Shown: one piece after another, positions 22,505 through 22,762 of the stretch
Layout of the letters: every line of letters starts with the position of its first letter
Position numbering within the stretch: position 1 is the first letter of the stretch
IMG/VR virus record: IMGVR_UViG_3300045911_000169
Location: 1-22,762 of that record
Length of the DNA stretch: 22,762 nucleotides
Strand: one strand, 5' to 3'
From: a virus
The notes under the pieces: generated by a model
Told to the model about the DNA's origin: nothing
The model's input: the letters and a program-made list of their open reading frames with translations, nothing else
Database searches by the model: none
Made by a program: the position numbers and the translations under genes

Positions 22505-22762
22505 AAAACCTATCGCTTACTCAGTTAGATAATCTCATTTCTATCATATCGACAGATCGAACGAGCAAAAAATAAATAAAGCGTCTGCAAAAATCTGACT
22601 GTTCCCGATGCGATGACGTTTTTTTGGATCATCGAGAAGGAACCAAGGGGGGGGCGATTATCAAAATATAAACCTATTTTGATGCGTTGACATTCTTACA
22701 ATCGTTCAAGTATGTGCGTTGTCATTCATTGACCGCAGGAATTCCCCGAATCTATCAAAATA
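22505..22762. promoter_or_regulatory. Control region upstream of the late operon
   Basis: No gene is seen. The region holds several signals. A 9-bp inverted repeat ATCAAAATA (22660-22668) / TATTTTGAT (22675-22683) has a 6-nt centre, and the same half-site recurs at 22754-22762. Direct repeats GCGTTGACATTC (22684-22695) and GCGTTGTCATTC (22716-22727) lie 32 bp apart. A G8 tract is at 22647-22654. The motif ATCAAA-N4-GTTTATAT lies on the minus strand (22666-22683). A plus-strand TTGACA (22687-22692) sits 17 bases before GTATGT, a possible promoter reading rightward off the window. Confidence 0.5.
22735..22748. repeat. Possible short copy of the intergenic repeat
   Basis: GCAGGAATTCCCCG matches GCAGGATTCCCCG in the repeat at 7425-7480 with one extra base, again upstream of a minus-strand operon. 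At 14 bases this could be chance; the rest of the repeat is absent or outside the window. Confidence 0.25.

Overview
This window reads as a temperate siphophage (prophage or phage contig) of lambda-like head organisation, with a short stretch of different DNA at its left edge. Bases 1-640 look richer in G+C and carry a cut-off DNA adenine methylase on the minus strand. They end at a 3' fragment of a tRNA gene (about 643-684, minus; anticodon loop compatible with tRNA-Gln TTG). That is the classic mark left by an integrase, so 643-686 is the best candidate attachment site, and everything to its right is phage. No integrase, holin or endolysin is visible. The host phylum cannot be fixed from sequence alone. 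The secreted trypsin-like protease and the excisionase-type HTH fused to a degenerate receiver domain would fit Planctomycetota, but I hold this at low confidence.

The left arm (933-5074, plus strand) is an early replication/recombination operon. It holds a Bet/RecT annealing protein, a YqaJ/lambda-type exonuclease, a small double zinc-ribbon protein and a primase-helicase (CHC2-like zinc finger, TOPRIM, DUF3987 ATPase). A roughly 235-bp hairpin-bounded element that resembles the ends of IS200/IS605-TnpB insertion sequences, without any transposase, sits between the first two genes and supplies the annealing protein's stop codon. Convergent to this operon are two minus-strand regulators: a ribbon-helix-helix protein and an HTH/pseudo-receiver protein. 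Next comes a cargo ('moron') unit, a 59-aa protein translationally coupled to a secreted trypsin-like serine protease. Copies of a G/C-rich repeat lie in the gaps on both sides of this unit.

The right two thirds (22504 down to 7489, minus strand) is one long late operon. In order it encodes a VRR-NUC nuclease, a ParB-like protein, one or two tiny proteins, the large terminase, a gpW-like joining protein, a giant portal-protease-capsid ORF, a DUF2190 capsid cement protein, head closure, tail terminator, tail tube and HK97-gp10-like proteins, the tail chaperones G and GT (made by a -1 frameshift at A AAT TTT), the tape measure, a distal tail protein and a tail fibre. A 258-base gap at 22505-22762 holds the operon's probable control region: an inverted repeat, 12-bp direct repeats 32 bp apart, and a G8 tract.

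The most striking feature is the 1195-codon ORF at 14799-18386. It joins portal, prohead protease and major capsid protein without a stop codon, yet has a consensus Shine-Dalgarno plus ATG (GGAGG, 8-nt spacer, start 16388) buried at the protease/capsid junction. One reading frame could therefore give both a fused minor product and abundant free capsid protein.
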